A stretch of DNA of 8,751 nucleotides, taken from the NCBI GenBank assembly GCA_025450495.1, contig JANWHI010000162.1:1-8751 (forward strand), read 5' to 3'. The translations under genes were made by a program, and so were the position numbers. Of the stretch, positions 6,401 through 8,751 are shown piece by piece; positions within the stretch are counted from its first letter, which is position 1; each line of letters starts with the position of its first letter. Source of the DNA: Candidatus Dormiibacter sp. (lineage in GTDB: Bacteria > Chloroflexota > Dormibacteria > UBA8260). The notes beneath the pieces were generated by a model that did no database searches, was not told the origin of the DNA, and worked only from the letters and a program-made list of their open reading frames with translations.

Positions 6401-7912
6401 GACGGACAGTCGAGTGCGGGCCTCCGCCGCGAGCTGGCCCAGGGGACGACCGGCCTGGCCTTCACGGAGCGCCGGCAGGTGTACGCACGCGACGCCGCCG
6501 ACGGCTCGATCCCCGGCCTGCTGCAGCCGGATACCTGGCGCTCACGGCTGGCGACGCCGGTGCTGATCAACGACGAGGTGGTGGCTGTGCTGAGCGTGGC
6601 CGAGAGGGCGCCGAACAGCTACACGGCCGCCGACGAGCTGTTCATGCAGACGGTGGCAGAGCAGGTGGCCGCCGCCCTGCTGGGAGCGCAGCTGCGCGAC
6701 GAGTCGGCGAAGCGCGCCAGCCGCCTGGAGGTGACGGTGGCGGTGGCCGAGGCGGTGGCCGGAGCGACGGGGGTCGAGCCCACGCTGCGGGCGGCCGCCA
6801 ACACGATCTCGCGGCTGATCGCCTGCGGCGCCGTGACCGCGTACGTGGCCGAGCCCGAGACCGGCGAGCAGGTGGCGCTGGTCGATGTCGACCTGCACGA
6901 CGGGAGCATCGAGGGCATGCGGAAACCGCTCTACGCCCACACCACGGGCCAGGTGTTCGCGGAGGGCCGCCAGGTGCGGATCGACCACATCTCTGAGGAC
7001 CCGGGCTTCCTGCCCTGGGTGCCCACCGACCGCAAGTACGCCTCCGTGCTGATCACGCCCGTCACCATCGACGGCCAGACGTCGGCCCTGATCGCGCTCT
7101 ACGACCTCTCCCCCGGCCGCTTCGACCAGCAGGACTCGCTGCTGATGCAGGCGGTGGCCGAGCAGATCGCGGCGGCGCTGCGCGGCGCGCAGATGCAGTC
7201 GGAGCTGCGTCAGCGCGCCGACCGGCTGGGGCTGCTCGAGCAGCGGCACCGTGCCCTGCTGGAGCGGCTGGTGCTGGCGCAGGAGGAGGAACGCTCGCGG
7301 GTGGCGGCCGACCTGCACGACGACACCGTGCAGGTGCTGTCGGCGTGCGTGATCGCGCTCGACCGCGTGCGGCGGGCGATCGAGCAGGGCGACGTCAGCC
7401 GTGCCGCAACCGTGCTTGATGAGGTCGCCGAGCTGATGGCGGGCGCCGTCGACCGCACCCGGCGCATGACCTTCGAGCTGCGGCCGGCGGTGCTGTGGCA
7501 GAACGGCCTGGAGGCGGCGCTGCGGCAGCTGCTTTCGACCGTGCAGTCGGAGTCGGAGATGCAGGTCAGCTTCGAAGCGCTGGGGGTGGTAGAACGGCTG
7601 GACGAGACGCTGGAGACGATCGCGTTTCGGTCGATCGCAGAGCTCACCACGAACGCCCGCAACCACTCGCGGGCGACGCGGCTCTCGATCACGCTGGCGA
7701 CCGAGGGCGGGCTGCTGCACGCGGTGGTCAGCGACGACGGCCGCGGGTTCGACCTCGAGCAGGCGCTGTCGCGGGCACGGGTCACCAACCACCTGGGGCT
7801 GGAGGCGATGATGGAGCGGATCGACGCGGCGGGCGGCTCGATCACCATCGAGACCGGCGCCGGCCGTGGCACCACCGCCAGGCTGAGCCTGCCGGTGCGC
7901 CCGGCTGCTTAA
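3440..7912 (+). CDS. Giant soluble multi-GAF sensor histidine kinase (NarL/DesK-type core)
   Basis: A 1490-residue protein. Residues about 12-100 form a short, degenerate GAF-like domain. Residues 103-1261 are seven tandem GAF units, each 165-167 residues and each beginning with an R-L-x-(L/V) helix. The units keep RRPL-x-x-G-(I/V)-(T/V)-G in the middle, and most keep VVDGRC-x-A-x-LEL; they end in an LM-x-x-x-AEQVAA(A/S)LRG helix that joins the next. The kinase core follows. The HisKA_3 H-box ERSRVAADLHDDTVQVL (1284-1300) has phospho-acceptor His1293 and the HDxxxQ motif linked to phosphatase activity. The HATPase_c domain has its N-box ELTTNARNHS (Asn1405), G1 DDGRGF (1432-1437), G2 around Gly1453 and GRGT at 1475-1478. 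No transmembrane segment or signal peptide is visible, so it should act in the cytoplasm, autophosphorylate and pass phosphate to a LuxR/NarL-type regulator, none of which is in view. The start ATG lacks a clear ribosome binding site. GAF ligands cannot be named. Confidence 0.95.
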   Translation: MDPSPPPAPATEMEQLFERLRSGLGADWVALEPDDMSLGAGDDPRQLRSSVPLADGRPGVLMAQRGNDAPAFSDAERQLFGHLAALTETVLRVAGEASQRSRRLAVAQAVAARVADAVTVVEVLGATVDAVFDNSGYYAVTATLLDHEADEQLIVADRTRALRNHTGMRRPLAAGLVGGVGLTGVQELHSQAGRHPGFEWPDADAVYNSLLLTPVIVDGRCDAVLELCDTRANVFDARDAELMASVAGLLASALMRAGALEESRHRAARLAVGSAVAAALTDARSPAEALKSAATTVFANSSYDLVAATIVLEDTQEQLLVSDLSRLGTEPGHQRRPLHAGVVGAAIQSREQILLADAQTDPRFDWPHPLPLNSLLVTPVVVDDRCVAALEIWDAHPDRFDRFDAALMQHVSDHLAAAWRSINLRNESERRAQRLELTLEVTRGVAAATSPEGALAAVVAALARSTAYETTAAVLADRITGEQILVASHYPDGELPAGLRRPLGDGITGSALEQGRPLRIDDVTERSEWRPWAWEPNYRSVLLMPVVVDGTCVATLELGDHRPNRFSDQDMVLMATAAEQVAASLRRIGLGRESSRRADRLALAAELARGIAEAATVEQALDLAARTVFERVNYTSTVATLALHEAGEQLFVSDYNADGSSLAGVRRGLMEGVIGDVILHGEPVLLARASEHPGYSWPNDEVWESMVAVPVMDGGRCRAVMSVHEYEPDSLDGDDLRLLMAVAGQVAASLRGVELRHQSERRARRLALTAEIAKRTASAASEDEALRAAATALFEAIEYGAVSVYRCHHQAGEAVLMVNLERAGSDSPEMRWPIGHGITGRTIRTGQVVRLGRATDDPDYGWEGEGDYPSLVQAPVMVDGRCEAVLELAEDVPDRYTQDDEVLMRTAAEQVAAAMRGARLRSEAQANVRRLELTLAAARAVAAADSQDAVLETFVRTVREGAGYATVEASIALPATGEQLVVASVMPDGQSSAGLRRELAQGTTGLAFTERRQVYARDAADGSIPGLLQPDTWRSRLATPVLINDEVVAVLSVAERAPNSYTAADELFMQTVAEQVAAALLGAQLRDESAKRASRLEVTVAVAEAVAGATGVEPTLRAAANTISRLIACGAVTAYVAEPETGEQVALVDVDLHDGSIEGMRKPLYAHTTGQVFAEGRQVRIDHISEDPGFLPWVPTDRKYASVLITPVTIDGQTSALIALYDLSPGRFDQQDSLLMQAVAEQIAAALRGAQMQSELRQRADRLGLLEQRHRALLERLVLAQEEERSRVAADLHDDTVQVLSACVIALDRVRRAIEQGDVSRAATVLDEVAELMAGAVDRTRRMTFELRPAVLWQNGLEAALRQLLSTVQSESEMQVSFEALGVVERLDETLETIAFRSIAELTTNARNHSRATRLSITLATEGGLLHAVVSDDGRGFDLEQALSRARVTNHLGLEAMMERIDAAGGSITIETGAGRGTTARLSLPVRPAA
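3746..7222 (+). repeat. Seven tandem GAF-encoding units of about 497 bp
   Basis: Unit boundaries taken at the recurring Arg-Leu of each linker helix are 3746-4243, 4244-4738, 4739-5236, 5237-5731, 5732-6226, 6227-6721 and 6722-7222. Each therefore measures 495-501 bp. Similarity is visible in DNA as well as protein, for example the GAGCAGGTGGC-type stretch encoding AEQVAA, which recurs at roughly 495-base intervals in units 3, 5, 6 and 7, with a close variant in unit 4. The units differ substantially between these blocks, so the array is old or diversified rather than freshly amplified. Confidence 0.88.
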
Positions 7913-7925
7913 TCGGGCGTCGTCG

Positions 7926-8751
<826 letters not shown>

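Noticed and set aside
3746..7222. Tandem GAF units as a possible assembly artefact.
   Set aside because: The units differ substantially in sequence while keeping frame and spacing, which a duplicated-read artefact would not produce.
6542..7792. Long minus-strand open frame of 416 codons opposite the kinase core.
   Set aside because: It is antisense to clear GAF, H-box and ATPase motifs and is His/Arg/Leu-rich without any recognisable domain.

Overview
The window is high-GC bacterial DNA. Strong codon bias towards G/C, a GH15 glycosidase of the actinobacterial trehalase/glucoamylase type, a calcium-dodecin-type dodecin and a very large cytoplasmic multi-GAF histidine kinase all suggest an actinobacterium. 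A soil lineage such as Thermoleophilia/Solirubrobacterales is my best guess, but that placement is inference, not shown by any marker gene.

Layout. 1-571 (-) is the N-terminal part of a secreted protein of unknown function, running off the left edge. Divergent from it, 718-1155 (+) encodes a small lipoprotein. From about 1157 to 2945 lies a segment bounded by two same-orientation copies of tRNA-Val(UAC) sequence. The right copy (2873-2945, -) is an intact tRNA gene; the left copy (1157-1198, -) carries only its 3' part from the anticodon loop onward. Between them are a dodecin (1316-1531, -), a decayed beta-propeller (PD40/TolB-like) fragment (1697-1921, -) and a SnoaL/DUF4440-like protein (2202-2630, +) whose GC is clearly lower than that of the large kinase gene. 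This geometry is what integration into a tRNA 3' end leaves behind, so the segment may be a small island remnant without its integrase. A decayed duplicate tRNA is the main alternative.

Right of the tRNA, 2995-3357 (+) is an unrecognised short protein. The rest is dominated by one 1490-residue gene (3440-7912, +). It has a degenerate N-terminal GAF-like domain, seven tandem GAF units with a strikingly regular 165-167 residue period, and a NarL/DesK-type HisKA_3 plus HATPase_c kinase core. It has no membrane segment and no response regulator is in view. It converges, with only 13 bp between stop codons, on the C-terminal part of a GH15 family glycoside hydrolase (7926-8751, -) that runs off the right edge.

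The genes do not form an evident single pathway. The kinase is the regulatory centrepiece, probably integrating several cytoplasmic signals through many GAF pockets. The GH15 enzyme belongs to trehalose or alpha-glucan metabolism. The tRNA-flanked segment looks like accessory cargo.
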